A stretch of DNA of 64,000 bases. Source: Micromonospora luteifusca (GTDB taxonomy: Bacteria; Actinomycetota; Actinomycetes; Mycobacteriales; Micromonosporaceae). Below the pieces are notes generated by a model. The model was not told the DNA's origin. It did not search any database and worked only from the letters and a program-made list of their open reading frames with translations. The stretch spans positions 4,516,001 through 4,580,000 of the forward strand of contig NZ_JAFBBP010000001.1 in NCBI RefSeq assembly GCF_016907275.1, read 5' to 3'. This document shows, piece after piece, positions 7,561-16,286 of this stretch (positions are counted from its first letter, which is position 1; each line of letters begins with the position of its first letter). The position numbers and the translations under genes are program-made.

Positions 7561-8148
7561 ATGGACAAGTTCACCACCCACACCGGCACCGCCGTGCCGC
7601 TGCGCCGGTCCAACGTGGACACCGATCAGATCATCCCGGCCGTGTACCTCAAGCGGGTGACCCGGACGGGCTTCGCCGACGGCTTGTTCAGCGCCTGGCG
7701 GGAAGATCGCGCATTCGTGCTCAACGATGAAAGCTATTCCGGGGCGTCTATCCTCGTCGCCGGCCCGGAGTTCGGCACCGGCTCCTCCCGGGAGCACGCC
7801 GTCTGGGCACTCCGGGACTGGGGTTTCCGCGCGGTGGTGGCGCCGCGCTTCGGCGACATCTTCCGCGGCAACGCCCTCAAGGAAGGCCTGTTGCCGGTCG
7901 AGTTGGAATTGAAGGCCGTCGAGGAGTTGTGGGATCTGATCGAGGCGGATCCGACCACTCCGGTGACTGTCGACCTGACCGCCCGCCAGCTCCGGGCCGG
8001 GGATGCCAGCTGGTCTTTCCCGCTGGACGACTTCAGCCGTTGGCGGCTGCTCGAGGGCTTGGACGACATTGGACTCACCCTCCGGCACGGCACCGAGATC
8101 GACGCCTACGAGGCCCGACGATTGCCGTTCCTGCCCTCCGTGGCATAG
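7561..8148 (+). CDS. leuD: 3-Isopropylmalate dehydratase small subunit
   Basis: A 195-residue small (swivel-domain) subunit of isopropylmalate isomerase. Hallmarks are [15 protein letters not shown] near the N-terminus, [37 protein letters not shown] in the middle, and [12 protein letters not shown]. It is the operon partner of leuC, whose stop lies 12 bases upstream with AGAAGGGACCGAGG between them as ribosome binding region. The operon ends in a hairpin 28 bases after the stop. Confidence 0.97.
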   Translation: MDKFTTHTGTAVPLRRSNVDTDQIIPAVYLKRVTRTGFADGLFSAWREDRAFVLNDESYSGASILVAGPEFGTGSSREHAVWALRDWGFRAVVAPRFGDIFRGNALKEGLLPVELELKAVEELWDLIEADPTTPVTVDLTARQLRAGDASWSFPLDDFSRWRLLEGLDDIGLTLRHGTEIDAYEARRLPFLPSVA

Positions 8149-8175
8149 CCCAAGACCCGCCCGCACAGCAGAATC

Positions 8176-8204
8176 CGCCCCCACCGGCCTGGCCGGTGGG
8201 GGCG
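8176..8204 (+). terminator. Hairpin ending the leuCD operon
   Basis: A perfect 14-bp GC stem (CGCCCCCACCGGCC and its complement) with a one-base centre lies 28 bases after leuD. No immediate U tract; a TTTTTT run appears about 20 bases further. Typical actinobacterial terminator. Confidence 0.6.
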
Positions 8205-8242
8205 AATCCGTTACGACACAAGGGCTTTTTTCTGCCGAATGT

Positions 8243-8271
8243 TTGTGTAGCGGCAGCACAGGGCATACGGT
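8243..8271 (+). promoter_or_regulatory. Candidate promoter of the HU gene
   Basis: TTGTGT at 8243-8248 and TACGGT at 8266-8271 with a 17-base spacer lie about 50 bases before the GTG start at 8321. A strong ribosome binding site (GGGAGGAAG) follows close to the start. Confidence 0.4.
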
Positions 8272-8320
8272 GCGCGCAGAATGGCTCGCGACGAGTCAGT
8301 TGCACAATCGGGAGGAAGTC

Positions 8321-9013
8321 GTGAACAAGGCCGAGCTCATCGAGGCGCTCGCCGTTCGCCTGGGGGACCGGAAGACGGCGACGAACGCCCTCGAGGCGGT
8401 CCTCACCGAGGTCCAGGCGGCGGTCACCAAGGGCGAGAAGGTGGCGATCACCGGATTCGGAGCATTCGAAAAGCGTGTGCGTGGCGCGCGAACAGCGCGC
8501 AACCCTCGTACCGGCGAGGCGGTGAAGGTCAAGAAGACATCCGTGCCGACCTTCCGCCCCGGCGCCGGGTTCAAGGAAATGGTGGCCAGCGGCAAGGTGC
8601 CGAAGGCCACGGTGGCGACGAAGAAGACCGCTACCGCTACCGCCACCGCCACGGCCAAGACGGCCGGCACCAAGGCGGCGGGCACCAAGGCAACCGCGGC
8701 CAAGGCGGCCAGCAAGAAGACCGCCCCGGCCAAGGCGGCCAGTAAGAAGACCGCCCCGGCCAAGGCGAGCAAGAGCACCACGGCGACCAAGACGGCCGCC
8801 AGCAAGAAGACCGCCCCGGCCAAGGCGAGCAAGACCACCACGGCGACCAAGACGGCCGCCAGCAAGAAGACCACTACCGCGGCGAAGAAGACCACCGCGG
8901 CGACCAGGTCGACCGCGGCGAAGAAGACCACCGCGGCGGCGAGCAAGAGCACGGCGGCCAAGAAGGCGCCGGCGAAGAAGGCTCCGGCCAAGAAGGCGGC
9001 CAGCAAGCGCTGA
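8321..9013 (+). CDS. hupB: HU-family histone-like protein with long Lys/Ala C-terminal tail
   Basis: A 230-residue nucleoid protein. Residues 1-95 are a complete HU domain ([55 protein letters not shown]). The remainder is a low-complexity basic tail made of [17 protein letters not shown] units, resembling histone H1 and the mycobacterial HupB/actinobacterial HupS tail. It binds and compacts DNA with little sequence preference. The tail is encoded by near-identical short DNA repeats (around 8700-8870), so its length probably varies between strains. The GTG start at 8321 follows GGGAGGAAGTC. The gene is monocistronic, with a hairpin downstream. Confidence 0.93.
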   Translation: MNKAELIEALAVRLGDRKTATNALEAVLTEVQAAVTKGEKVAITGFGAFEKRVRGARTARNPRTGEAVKVKKTSVPTFRPGAGFKEMVASGKVPKATVATKKTATATATATAKTAGTKAAGTKATAAKAASKKTAPAKAASKKTAPAKASKSTTATKTAASKKTAPAKASKTTTATKTAASKKTTTAAKKTTAATRSTAAKKTTAAASKSTAAKKAPAKKAPAKKAASKR

Positions 9014-9025
9014 CCGACCTCTGCG

Positions 9026-9058
9026 AAAGGGCGTCCACCCGTGGGGTGGGCGCCCTTT
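9026..9058 (+). terminator. Terminator after the HU gene
   Basis: AAAGGGCGTCCACCC pairs with GGGTGGGCGCCCTTT around a GTG loop, with one unpaired position. Immediately after the stop codon region; followed by CCGCGTACG without a U tract. Confidence 0.6.
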
Positions 9059-9155
9059 CCGCGTACGCGGACCGTTGACCCCGCTCGGTTCGCTCGCGCA
9101 GAATCGCCGTGCCGGCCCCCCTCCGCCGGCCCGCCGACACCGAAATGGGGCGCCG

Positions 9156-11171
9156 GTGCGCTACCGCCAGCTCACCACCGGGACGCTCGCGCTGGGCGTC
9201 GTCCTCCTCATCGACGTGCTGCGGGTCTGGCTGCCCGGCATCATCACCATCTTCGGTCAGGCGGCGTCCACCCCGGCCGAGCTGATGGGCGCGTTCGCCC
9301 TCGGCTGGTTCGTGCTCGCGATGGGGGCACCCGCGGTGGTCCGCCGGGTCGGAGCCCGCCCGGTCACGGTCGTCGCCGCCGTTGTGCTCGCTGTCGCCCG
9401 GCTCGTGCTCACCGCCGCCCCCGGTGGGCGTACGCAGCTCTGGTTGGCCACCGCCGGGCTGCTCGCCGGGCTGGTCTGGCTGGTCGGCACAGCCGCCGAC
9501 ACCGACCGGCCGGTCCCCGGGCTGGCGTTGGGATTCGCGGTCAACGCGGCCCTGCACGCGGTGCTGGACACCTTCGACCTGGTCTGGCGCGGCGACTGGG
9601 TGGCCTGGCTGCTCAGCTCCGTTGCGGTGGCGCTGTTCCTGTTCGGCACGGCGCTGTTCCTGTTCGCGACGGCGCAGTCCGGCACCCGGGCCGGTGTGGC
9701 GCAGTCCGGCACCTGGGTCGGCACGGCGCAGCAGTCCGGCACCCGGGTTGGCGGCGGTGGCGGCCGGGCCTGGCTGCTGGCCGGGCCAGCGCTGCTGCTG
9801 ACCGGGATGGTGGCGCTCTCCCCGGCGCTGGCCCGGACCGGAATGTCGTACCTGTTCGTCGGCGACAATGTGGCTCGTTCGCCGTTGTTCGGCATGGCGC
9901 CGGTGCCGGTGGCGGTCGCGGGGTTCCTGTTCACCGCGTTGACCCGGCCGCCGTCGCGCTGGGGCCGCGCGTACGGGCCGGTGGCGCTGCTGGCCGGCGC
10001 GGTGCTGTTCGCCCTCGATCGGGGTGACCTGCTCCTCCCGGCCATCCTGCTCGCCGCCGTCGGTCTCGGCGCCTGCCTCGCCCTCACTGACGACGCCAGC
10101 CACCCGGAGAACGGCACCGCTGACGCTGCCGGTACCGCTGACGCGACCGACGCCACGGGCGGGAAGGCGGGCGGTGGGCAGGTGGCGGTCCGTCGGGGGT
10201 ACGCGGTCGCCGCCGGCATGCTCGTCTTCGCGCTGGGGGCGGTCGGGTACTACTCCGCCTATGACCTCGGCTACCCCAACGCGGCGGTGCCCGTGGTGGT
10301 GGCCGTGCTGGTCGCCGTCGTGGCGTTCACCGCCCGTCCCGTCGTCGATTTGCGCCCCGGGCCGTTTCCGCTGCTACGGGCGGCAGGCGCGGTCACCGTG
10401 CTGGCCCTGCTGGCACCGGTGCTCGCCGACGAGGTGCCGGTGGCCAGCAACCGGGACGGCCCGCCGCAGCGGTTGACCGTGGTGGCGTACAACATCCGGA
10501 TGGGTTTCGGGCTGGACGGTCGGTTCGACCTGACCGGGCTCACCGAGGCTGTCCACCGGCAGCGGCCCGACGTGGTGTTGCTCAGCGAGGTGGACCGGGC
10601 CTGGTTGCTCAACGGTGGGCACGACACCCTCGACCTGCTGGCCGACCGGCTCGGCATGCCGTATGTCTTCGGGCCGGCCGCCGACCCGGTGTGGGGTGAC
10701 GCGGTGCTCAGCCGTTGGCCGGTCACCGATCCGCGGACCCTCCCGCTGCCGGCCGTCGGCGCGCCCACCGGAGCGCAGGCACTCGCCGTCACGCTTGACC
10801 TCGGTGACGGCGTCCGTACCGCCGTGGTCAGCACCCACCTGCAACCTCCGCCGGGGCAGGGCCCGGTGGACCAGGCCCGCGCGGTCGCCGACTTCGCCAT
10901 CGGGTACGCGGCCGGCCGGCCCCTGGTGGTGGCCGGCGACCTGAACACCGAGCCGGGCGACGAGGCGTTCGGACAGTTCACCAATGCTGGCCTGGCCGAC
11001 GCGTTGGCGGCCGCCCGGCCACTGGCGACCAGCCCGGCGGACGACCCGCACGAGCAGATCGACCACATCTTCGTCTCGCCCGGCCTGACGCCCAGCGACC
11101 CGGTCGCGGTGCGCAGCACGGCCAGCGACCACCTGCCGGTCGCGGTGACCCTGACCCTTCCGCCCCGCTGA
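9156..11171 (+). CDS. Multi-pass membrane protein with C-terminal endonuclease/exonuclease/phosphatase domain
   Basis: About 671 residues from the GTG at 9156. The N-terminal two thirds hold roughly ten or more hydrophobic helices. The last ~230 residues form an EEP-superfamily domain (DNase I/sphingomyelinase-like) with VVAYNIRMGFG, PDVVLLSEVDRAW (metal Glu), VSTHLQPPPG, VVAGDLNTEPGD and the catalytic STASDHLPV. The EEP domain is predicted to face one side of the membrane and hydrolyse phosphodiesters, possibly of lipids; the substrate is unknown. A loop around residues 170-200 is built from three 27-bp DNA repeats. GC-rich Ala/Leu/Val codon usage matches neighbours. The domain call is firm, the role is not. 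Confidence 0.82.
   Translation: MRYRQLTTGTLALGVVLLIDVLRVWLPGIITIFGQAASTPAELMGAFALGWFVLAMGAPAVVRRVGARPVTVVAAVVLAVARLVLTAAPGGRTQLWLATAGLLAGLVWLVGTAADTDRPVPGLALGFAVNAALHAVLDTFDLVWRGDWVAWLLSSVAVALFLFGTALFLFATAQSGTRAGVAQSGTWVGTAQQSGTRVGGGGGRAWLLAGPALLLTGMVALSPALARTGMSYLFVGDNVARSPLFGMAPVPVAVAGFLFTALTRPPSRWGRAYGPVALLAGAVLFALDRGDLLLPAILLAAVGLGACLALTDDASHPENGTADAAGTADATDATGGKAGGGQVAVRRGYAVAAGMLVFALGAVGYYSAYDLGYPNAAVPVVVAVLVAVVAFTARPVVDLRPGPFPLLRAAGAVTVLALLAPVLADEVPVASNRDGPPQRLTVVAYNIRMGFGLDGRFDLTGLTEAVHRQRPDVVLLSEVDRAWLLNGGHDTLDLLADRLGMPYVFGPAADPVWGDAVLSRWPVTDPRTLPLPAVGAPTGAQALAVTLDLGDGVRTAVVSTHLQPPPGQGPVDQARAVADFAIGYAAGRPLVVAGDLNTEPGDEAFGQFTNAGLADALAAARPLATSPADDPHEQIDHIFVSPGLTPSDPVAVRSTASDHLPVAVTLTLPPR
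9671..9750 (+). repeat. Three 27-bp tandem repeats inside the membrane EEP gene
   Basis: Units starting GGCGCAGTCCGGCACC at 9671 and 9698, and GGCGCAGCAGTCCGGC at 9725 (with a 3-base insertion), encode a repeated AQSGT-type loop between membrane helices. All changes keep the frame, consistent with a flexible loop. Confidence 0.75.
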
Positions 11172-11189
11172 CGCCCCGAGGGGCCGGCC

Positions 11190-12059
11190 CTACAGGCGGT
11201 CCGCCGCCAGCAGCCGGTCGGCGGTGAAGGCGAGTAACCAACCGCCGCCCTTGGGGGTGGTGAAGTCCTCGTCGGCGCGGCCGGTCAACCGTTCCAGGGC
11301 GCCCGGCAGCACCTTCCCCTGGGTGCACACCGCCAGCTGCCCACCGGCGCTGGCCAGCTCCAGCAACCTGGCGGCGGTCGCCAGGATCTGTTCGTCGCAC
11401 TGCTGGCCGGGCTGTGGCTCGTCCAGGTCGCCGCAGATCTCGATCGGCAGGTCGAGCAGCGCGGCGGCCGGGTCCAGTGTCTGCACGCAGCGTCGCGGTG
11501 ACGCCGACAGCAGCCGGGCCGGCCGGATCAGGGCGACCAGACCGGCCAGCGCGGTCGCCTGGGCCCACCCCTCGGCGTCCAGGGGACGGCCGACGTCCGG
11601 GCCGGACCAGGTGGCCCGCTTACCGGCGTGGGCGTGCCGGACCAGCACGACCGTCGCGGTCACCGACGGCAGCGCGGCGAACGCCGCCAACACCTCGGCG
11701 TCGTGGGGGTAGCTGACCAATCGGATCGCGTCGTCCACCGCGACCCAGCGCATGTCGTCCACCTCGGTGTCCGGTTGGAAACCGCCGCTGGCCGCCGCGA
11801 GCATCGACCAGTAGTCGACCAGCTTGTCCTGCCCCTCACTGCGGTAGCGCACCGACGGCAGCCGGACCTGCGGTACGCCGCGAACGTCGGCCTCCTCGGC
11901 GACTTCGCGGACCGCCGCCGCCAGCGCGTGCTCGCCCGGCTCCAGCTTGCCCTTCGGCAACGTCCAGTCGCCGTAACGGGGGCGGTGCACCACGCAGACG
12001 CGTACACCGTCGGAGGTTGGCCGCCAGGCCACCCCGCCCGCCGCCCGGATGCCGGTCAC
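11190..12059 (-). CDS. mutT1: Nudix hydrolase fused to a histidine phosphatase (MutT1-like)
   Basis: About 289 residues with two domains, as in mycobacterial MutT1. The N-terminal Nudix domain has GKLEPGEHALAAAVREVAEEA, a Nudix box whose final Gly is replaced by Ala. The C-terminal SixA-like histidine-phosphatase domain has VVLVRHAHAGKR and LLSASPRRCVQT. MutT1 hydrolyses 8-oxo-dGTP or diadenosine polyphosphates, and the second domain removes further phosphate. The GTG start at 12059 overlaps the stop of the CHAD gene by a GTGA junction, which indicates translational coupling and decides the start over a TTG three codons upstream. Operon with ppk and the CHAD gene places it in phosphate/polyphosphate metabolism. 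Confidence 0.85.
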   Translation of the reverse strand: MTGIRAAGGVAWRPTSDGVRVCVVHRPRYGDWTLPKGKLEPGEHALAAAVREVAEEADVRGVPQVRLPSVRYRSEGQDKLVDYWSMLAAASGGFQPDTEVDDMRWVAVDDAIRLVSYPHDAEVLAAFAALPSVTATVVLVRHAHAGKRATWSGPDVGRPLDAEGWAQATALAGLVALIRPARLLSASPRRCVQTLDPAAALLDLPIEICGDLDEPQPGQQCDEQILATAARLLELASAGGQLAVCTQGKVLPGALERLTGRADEDFTTPKGGGWLLAFTADRLLAADRL

Positions 12060-13576
12060 GGCAGCCAACTGGTCCGCCGCCGCCGGGTGGCCCGGTGCCA
12101 GGCAGTCGGGAAGAGGTCACGCATCCGACGGACCGACTGGCGTTCGCGCTCGGCCAGCCGCCCGGCGGTGACCGCCAACTCGTGGTCGTCCGGCCGCTCG
12201 GCGGCGATCTCCAGCCAGGTGTCCGCTGCCACGGCCGCATCCTGGTGCTCGCCGAGCACGTCCTGCACACCGGCGAGGGCGCGGGACAACCGGCGGGCAC
12301 CCTTGCGGACGGCCGGTGCCACCGCGTTGACCGCGTACCGGGCCTGTTTGCCCTCCTTGCGCACGGCGTGCCAGCGGTCGTCCGGCGACTGCGCGTCGAG
12401 CCCGTCGACGCCTTCCGGGCCGGCCAGCCGCCTCCAGGGCCGGGCCACCAGCGCGGGCAGCGCCTCCGCCGCGGGGGCAGCCGACCGACGGGTGAGCCGG
12501 GGTGCGCGGGCGGCCAGCACCAGGGCGTCCACCAGGGCCAGGTAACGCGCGGAGCGCAGCGCCTCGTCGATGCCGGCGAGTGCCCGCCGTTGCCGTCCGG
12601 CGAGCACCTCGTCCAGCCGGTCCACCGCGTCCTGGTCGAGCGGGCTGAGCGGATCGGCGCTCGCGGTCTTGCGGAGCCGCTTGCGCAACACCTCGGCGTC
12701 ACGGGCCGCGCCGAGAACACCGGCCAGCCAGCGCAGCTCGTCGCGCAGCGGACGCGCCCAGGTCTTGCGGATCAACGGTTTGAAGGTGCGCAGATCGCTG
12801 CGCAGGCGTCGACAGGCGACCCGCATCTGATGCACGGCGGTGTCGCCACCGGCCGCCGAGGCGCGCAGCCGGACCAGCGGGTCGTGGGCCAGCAGCCGGC
12901 GGATCTCCTTCCGGACCGCCTCGGTCACCACGTCGCCGGCACTCGGCTCGTCGCTCAGCCCTACCGGCGCGACCAGATCCGGATCAGCCTGCGCGCTCGC
13001 GCCCAGTGCCCGTACGTGTTTCGGGGTGAACGCGCCACCCTGGGCGCCAGCCTCGCGCAGCACCGCGCCGACCCGGTCGAGCAGCTTCCGGTCGCCCGCC
13101 TTGAGCTCCGCCTCCAACTCGCGGAACGTGCCGGTGGTGACGCCGGCGTCGTCGAGCACGGTCACCCGGTCGTCCACCACCTCGACGAGCACCGTGCCGG
13201 AGGCGTCACACACCTCGTACGCGTGCCGGACCGTGCGCACCACCGTCACCGGGGCCACCGGGGCCCCACGGTGCAGGACGGTGACCAACTCGACCAGGTC
13301 CGGCGGTGGTTGACCCGCCGGACCGGGTCGGGAGATCTCGTGCCGGACGCCGGGTGTCCCGGTCGGCAGCTTCACCGTCCAGGGCAGCTGGTCGCCCCGG
13401 CGGTGGCGCAGCGAGGCGCCGGCACGGGCCAGCCGCAGGTCGACCGTGTCGAGGTAACGGGCGACGAGCGTCACCGGAGGCAACGCCCGGACCCGACCTC
13501 CGGCCGGGGACGCGGCGGTCAGGTCCGGCAGCACGTAGGCGTCGTCCACCTCGTACTTCTGCTCCTCCTCGACCAT
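12056..13576 (-). CDS. CYTH and CHAD domain protein (polyphosphate-associated)
   Basis: A 506-residue protein. The N-terminal CYTH domain (about 1-200) shows the ExExK triphosphate-binding motif (EEEQK at residues 3-7) and the strands VARYLDTVDLRLARAGASLRHR and WTVKLP. The C-terminal CHAD domain (about 215-506) has many conserved His and Arg (VHQMRVACRRLRSDLRTFKPLI, LRWLAGVLGAARDAEVLR, WHAVRKEGKQARYAVNAV). CHAD domains bind polyphosphate and target proteins to polyP granules; CYTH domains bind or hydrolyse triphosphates. The gene sits 24 bases after ppk on the same strand and overlaps mutT1, so a polyP role is strongly suggested. Enzymatic activity is not proven. Confidence 0.9.
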   Translation of the reverse strand: MVEEEQKYEVDDAYVLPDLTAASPAGGRVRALPPVTLVARYLDTVDLRLARAGASLRHRRGDQLPWTVKLPTGTPGVRHEISRPGPAGQPPPDLVELVTVLHRGAPVAPVTVVRTVRHAYEVCDASGTVLVEVVDDRVTVLDDAGVTTGTFRELEAELKAGDRKLLDRVGAVLREAGAQGGAFTPKHVRALGASAQADPDLVAPVGLSDEPSAGDVVTEAVRKEIRRLLAHDPLVRLRASAAGGDTAVHQMRVACRRLRSDLRTFKPLIRKTWARPLRDELRWLAGVLGAARDAEVLRKRLRKTASADPLSPLDQDAVDRLDEVLAGRQRRALAGIDEALRSARYLALVDALVLAARAPRLTRRSAAPAAEALPALVARPWRRLAGPEGVDGLDAQSPDDRWHAVRKEGKQARYAVNAVAPAVRKGARRLSRALAGVQDVLGEHQDAAVAADTWLEIAAERPDDHELAVTAGRLAERERQSVRRMRDLFPTAWHRATRRRRTSWLP

Positions 13577-13600
13577 CGGTTCAGCCTATGCGCTGATCGG

Positions 13601-15964
13601 TCAGCTGGCCGTGCCACCGACGCGGCGTAGCAGGAGTTCCTGCAGATGAGCGGAGGCCTTCTCGTCCGCACCGGTACGCCGGGTCCAGGTGCCGTCACCG
13701 GCCAGTTCGAAGGCGTCCACCTCGGGGCTCATCGCGGCGGTCAGCACCTGGTCCAGTTCGGCGCGGGCGATCGGGTCGCTCACCTGCACCAGCGCCTCCA
13801 CCCGGCGGTCGAGGTTGCGGTGCATCAGGTCGGCCGAGCCCATCCAGAACTCGGCCTCGCCGTTGTTGCCGAACCGGAAGACCCGGGAGTGTTCCAGGAA
13901 ACGACCGAGGATCGAGCGGACGCGGATGTTCTCCGACAACCCCGGCACCCCGGGGCGCAGCGTGCACATGCCCCGGATGAGCAGGTCGACGTGCACACCG
14001 GCCTGGGAGGCCCGATACAGCGCGTCGGTCACCCCCTCGTCGACCAGAGAGTTCACCTTGAACTGGACCAGGCCGGGCATGCCCAGCCGGACGTGGGAGA
14101 TCTCCCGCTCGATCCGCTCGATGAGGCCGCTGCGGATGCCCTGCGGGGCGACCAGCAACCGCCGGTACGCGGTCTGTCGGCTGTACCCGGTGAGCACGTT
14201 GAACAGGTCGGTGAGGTCGGCGCCGATCTCCGGGTCGGCGGTGAGCATGCCGAAGTCCTCGTACAGCCGGGCGGTCTTCGGGTGGTAGTTCCCGGTGCCG
14301 ATGTGGCAGTAGCGGCGGATCTGGTTGCCCTCCTGGCGGACCACCAGCGCGGTCTTGCAGTGCGTCTTCAGGCCGACCAGGCCGTACACCACGTGGCAGC
14401 CGGCGCGTTCCAGGGTGCGGGCCCAGCCGATGTTGGCGACCTCGTCGAAACGGGCCTTCACCTCCACCAGCACCACGACCTGCTTGCCGGCGGCGGCCGC
14501 GTCGACCAACGCGTCGACGATCGGGGAGTCGCCGCTGGTGCGGTAGAGGGTCTGCTTGATGGCCAGCACGTTCTCATCGGCGGCGGCCTGCTCGATGAAG
14601 CGCTGCACGCTCGTGGCGAACGAGTGGTACGGGTGGTGCACCAGGACGTCCCCGTCGCGCAGGGTCGAGAAGACGCTGCGCGGCACCTCGCCCTCGGCGA
14701 GTCGGGGGTGGGTGGCCGGCACGAACGGCGGGTCCTTGAGGTCCGGCCGGTCAGCCTCGCCGTAGACCTGCCACAACGCGGACAGGTCCAGCAGCCCGGG
14801 CACCCGCAGCACGTCCTGCTCGTTCATGTCCAGCTCGCGAACGAGCAACTCCAGCATGTGGTCGGAGATGGACGCGGCCGCCTCCAGGCGGACCGGTGGC
14901 CCGAACCGCCGCCGGGCCAGCTCCCGCTCCAGGGCCTGGAGCAGATCCTCGTCGCGGTCCTCGTCGACCTCCACCTCGGCGTTGCGGGTGACCCGGAACA
15001 GGTGGCACTCGACGACCTGCATGCCGCTGAACAGTTGGCCCAGGTGCACCGAGATCAGGTCCTCCACCGGCAGCATTCGTACGCCCGGCTGGTCCCGGTC
15101 CACGCGGACGAAGCGGGGAACGTTGTTGGGCACCTTCACCCGGGCGAACAGCTCGGAACCGCCATCGGGGTCGCGTACCGCCACCGCCAGGTTCAGCGAC
15201 CGCCCCGAGATGTACGGGAACGGGTGCGCCGGGTCCACGGCGAGCGGGGTCAGCACCGGGAAGATGTGCGCGCGGAAGTAGGTGCGCAGCCGTTCCCGCT
15301 CGGGGTCGCCCAGCTCGGCCCAGCGCAGTATGCGGATGCCCTCGTCGGCCAGTTTGGGCAGCACGTCGTCGACGAAGCAGGCGGCGTGCCGGGCACCCAG
15401 CTCGGCGGTCCGCTCGGCGATCAGCTCCAACTGGGTGCGCAGGGGCAGCCGGTCTCCGCCGCGCACCGGCAGGCCGGCGGAGAGCCGCCGCTTCAGCCCG
15501 GCGATCCGCACCATGTAGAACTCGTCGAGGTTGCTGGCGAAGATCGCCAGGAACTTGGCCCGTTCCAGCAGCGGGGTGCGCGGGTCCTCGGCCAGGGTGA
15601 GCACCCGGGCGTTGAAGTCGAGCCAGGAGAGCTCCCGGTTGAGGAAACGGTCCTCCGGCAGCGGCGGGGCCGTCGGCGGTTCGTCGTCGTCCTCCTCGGC
15701 GACGCCGGTCGGCAGGTCGCTCGGCAGCACCGGGTGGACGTCGCCGGCGGCCGGGCCGTCCGTCTCGGTGGTCGGCCCGGGGTCGAGGACCTCGTCCAGC
15801 CCGGAGGAGGCGCCACCGGGGTCGTCGGCGAGGGTGTCGGCGCGGGCCGCACCGGCCCGCTCGGCACGGGACGGGCGGAAGCGGCCGTCGGTGCCGCGTA
15901 CACGGGAGCCGTTGTGGGGGTCGGTGGCGGGCGGGCGGGTCGGATGCTCGCGAGGGGTGCTCAC
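13601..15964 (-). CDS. ppk: Polyphosphate kinase 1
   Basis: A 787-residue PPK1 that reversibly polymerises the gamma phosphate of ATP into polyphosphate. The core begins near residue 105 ([16 protein letters not shown]), with an extra ~100-residue acidic, disordered N-terminus ([10 protein letters not shown]) that exceeds E. coli PPK. Catalytic elements include [30 protein letters not shown] and [23 protein letters not shown], which holds the autophosphorylated His near residue 550. C-terminal signatures are [17 protein letters not shown] and [15 protein letters not shown]. It is the first gene of ppk-CHAD-mutT1. A PHO-box-like repeat lies about 19 bases upstream, suggesting PhoP control. Confidence 0.95.
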   Translation of the reverse strand: MSTPREHPTRPPATDPHNGSRVRGTDGRFRPSRAERAGAARADTLADDPGGASSGLDEVLDPGPTTETDGPAAGDVHPVLPSDLPTGVAEEDDDEPPTAPPLPEDRFLNRELSWLDFNARVLTLAEDPRTPLLERAKFLAIFASNLDEFYMVRIAGLKRRLSAGLPVRGGDRLPLRTQLELIAERTAELGARHAACFVDDVLPKLADEGIRILRWAELGDPERERLRTYFRAHIFPVLTPLAVDPAHPFPYISGRSLNLAVAVRDPDGGSELFARVKVPNNVPRFVRVDRDQPGVRMLPVEDLISVHLGQLFSGMQVVECHLFRVTRNAEVEVDEDRDEDLLQALERELARRRFGPPVRLEAAASISDHMLELLVRELDMNEQDVLRVPGLLDLSALWQVYGEADRPDLKDPPFVPATHPRLAEGEVPRSVFSTLRDGDVLVHHPYHSFATSVQRFIEQAAADENVLAIKQTLYRTSGDSPIVDALVDAAAAGKQVVVLVEVKARFDEVANIGWARTLERAGCHVVYGLVGLKTHCKTALVVRQEGNQIRRYCHIGTGNYHPKTARLYEDFGMLTADPEIGADLTDLFNVLTGYSRQTAYRRLLVAPQGIRSGLIERIEREISHVRLGMPGLVQFKVNSLVDEGVTDALYRASQAGVHVDLLIRGMCTLRPGVPGLSENIRVRSILGRFLEHSRVFRFGNNGEAEFWMGSADLMHRNLDRRVEALVQVSDPIARAELDQVLTAAMSPEVDAFELAGDGTWTRRTGADEKASAHLQELLLRRVGGTAS

Positions 15965-15982
15965 CCGCTCATAATCACCCGA

Positions 15983-16004
15983 TTACGGTAAACGCAAAAT
16001 GAAC
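15983..16004 (-). promoter_or_regulatory. PHO-box-like direct repeat upstream of ppk
   Basis: Read on the minus strand, GTTCATTTTGC is followed directly by GTTTACCGTAA: two 11-nt units starting GTTCA and GTTTA, the layout of actinobacterial PhoP boxes (GTTCACC units every 11 nt). It ends 19 bases before the ppk ATG. In Streptomyces ppk is known to be PhoP-dependent. The unit match is partial, so this is a candidate. Confidence 0.45.
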
Positions 16005-16018
16005 TTGGGCTCGCTGGC

Positions 16019-16216
16019 TCAGATCATCGTCGGCAATGTCACCCGGACGACCTCGCCGTCGGAATCGGTGTCGATGCGAACCCGCTGGCCGAGCCGGAGC
16101 AGTCGCAGCCCGGAGGCGTCGAAGGCCCGGGCGGGAAAGCGCATCTCGGTGCCGTCGTCGAGCAGCAGGACTCCGCTGCGCGTCGCCGCGTCGTAGCTGG
16201 CCACCGTGCCCTGCAT
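16019..16216 (-). CDS. Cold-shock-domain-like small protein
   Basis: A 65-residue protein starting MQGTVASYDAATRSGVLLLDDG, which resembles the first strands of a cold-shock (OB-fold) domain: beta-1 (GTVASYD), beta-2 (SGVLLLDDGTEMRF), then LRLLRLGQRVRIDTDSDGEVVRVTL. The classic RNP1 (KGFGFI) and RNP2 (VFVH) aromatic residues are not conserved, so nucleic-acid binding may differ from CspA. The family is common in actinobacteria. The ATG at 16216 is chosen because it begins the fold; longer in-frame starts would add an unrelated Pro-rich extension. It sits between ppk and cofC, all on the minus strand. Confidence 0.7.
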   Translation of the reverse strand: MQGTVASYDAATRSGVLLLDDGTEMRFPARAFDASGLRLLRLGQRVRIDTDSDGEVVRVTLPTMI

Positions 16217-16236
16217 GCAGGCACCGTACACCCGGG

Positions 16237-16286
16237 GGCTCAGCCCGCGGAGTGGGCCGGCCGGCTCAGCCCGCGGAGTGGGCCGG
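16237..16286. repeat. 24-bp perfect direct repeat (period 26) at the 3' end of cofC
   Basis: GGCTCAGCCCGCGGAGTGGG followed by CCGG occurs at 16237-16260 and again at 16263-16286. The downstream copy (16263) contains the cofC stop codon, and the other copy carries a duplicate of it. Looks like a short tandem duplication. Confidence 0.8.

Noticed and set aside
8660..9010. Repeat-rich C-terminus of the HU protein as a novel repeat array
   Set aside because: It encodes the Lys/Ala tail well known in actinobacterial HupB/HupS; DNA repetitiveness follows from the protein.
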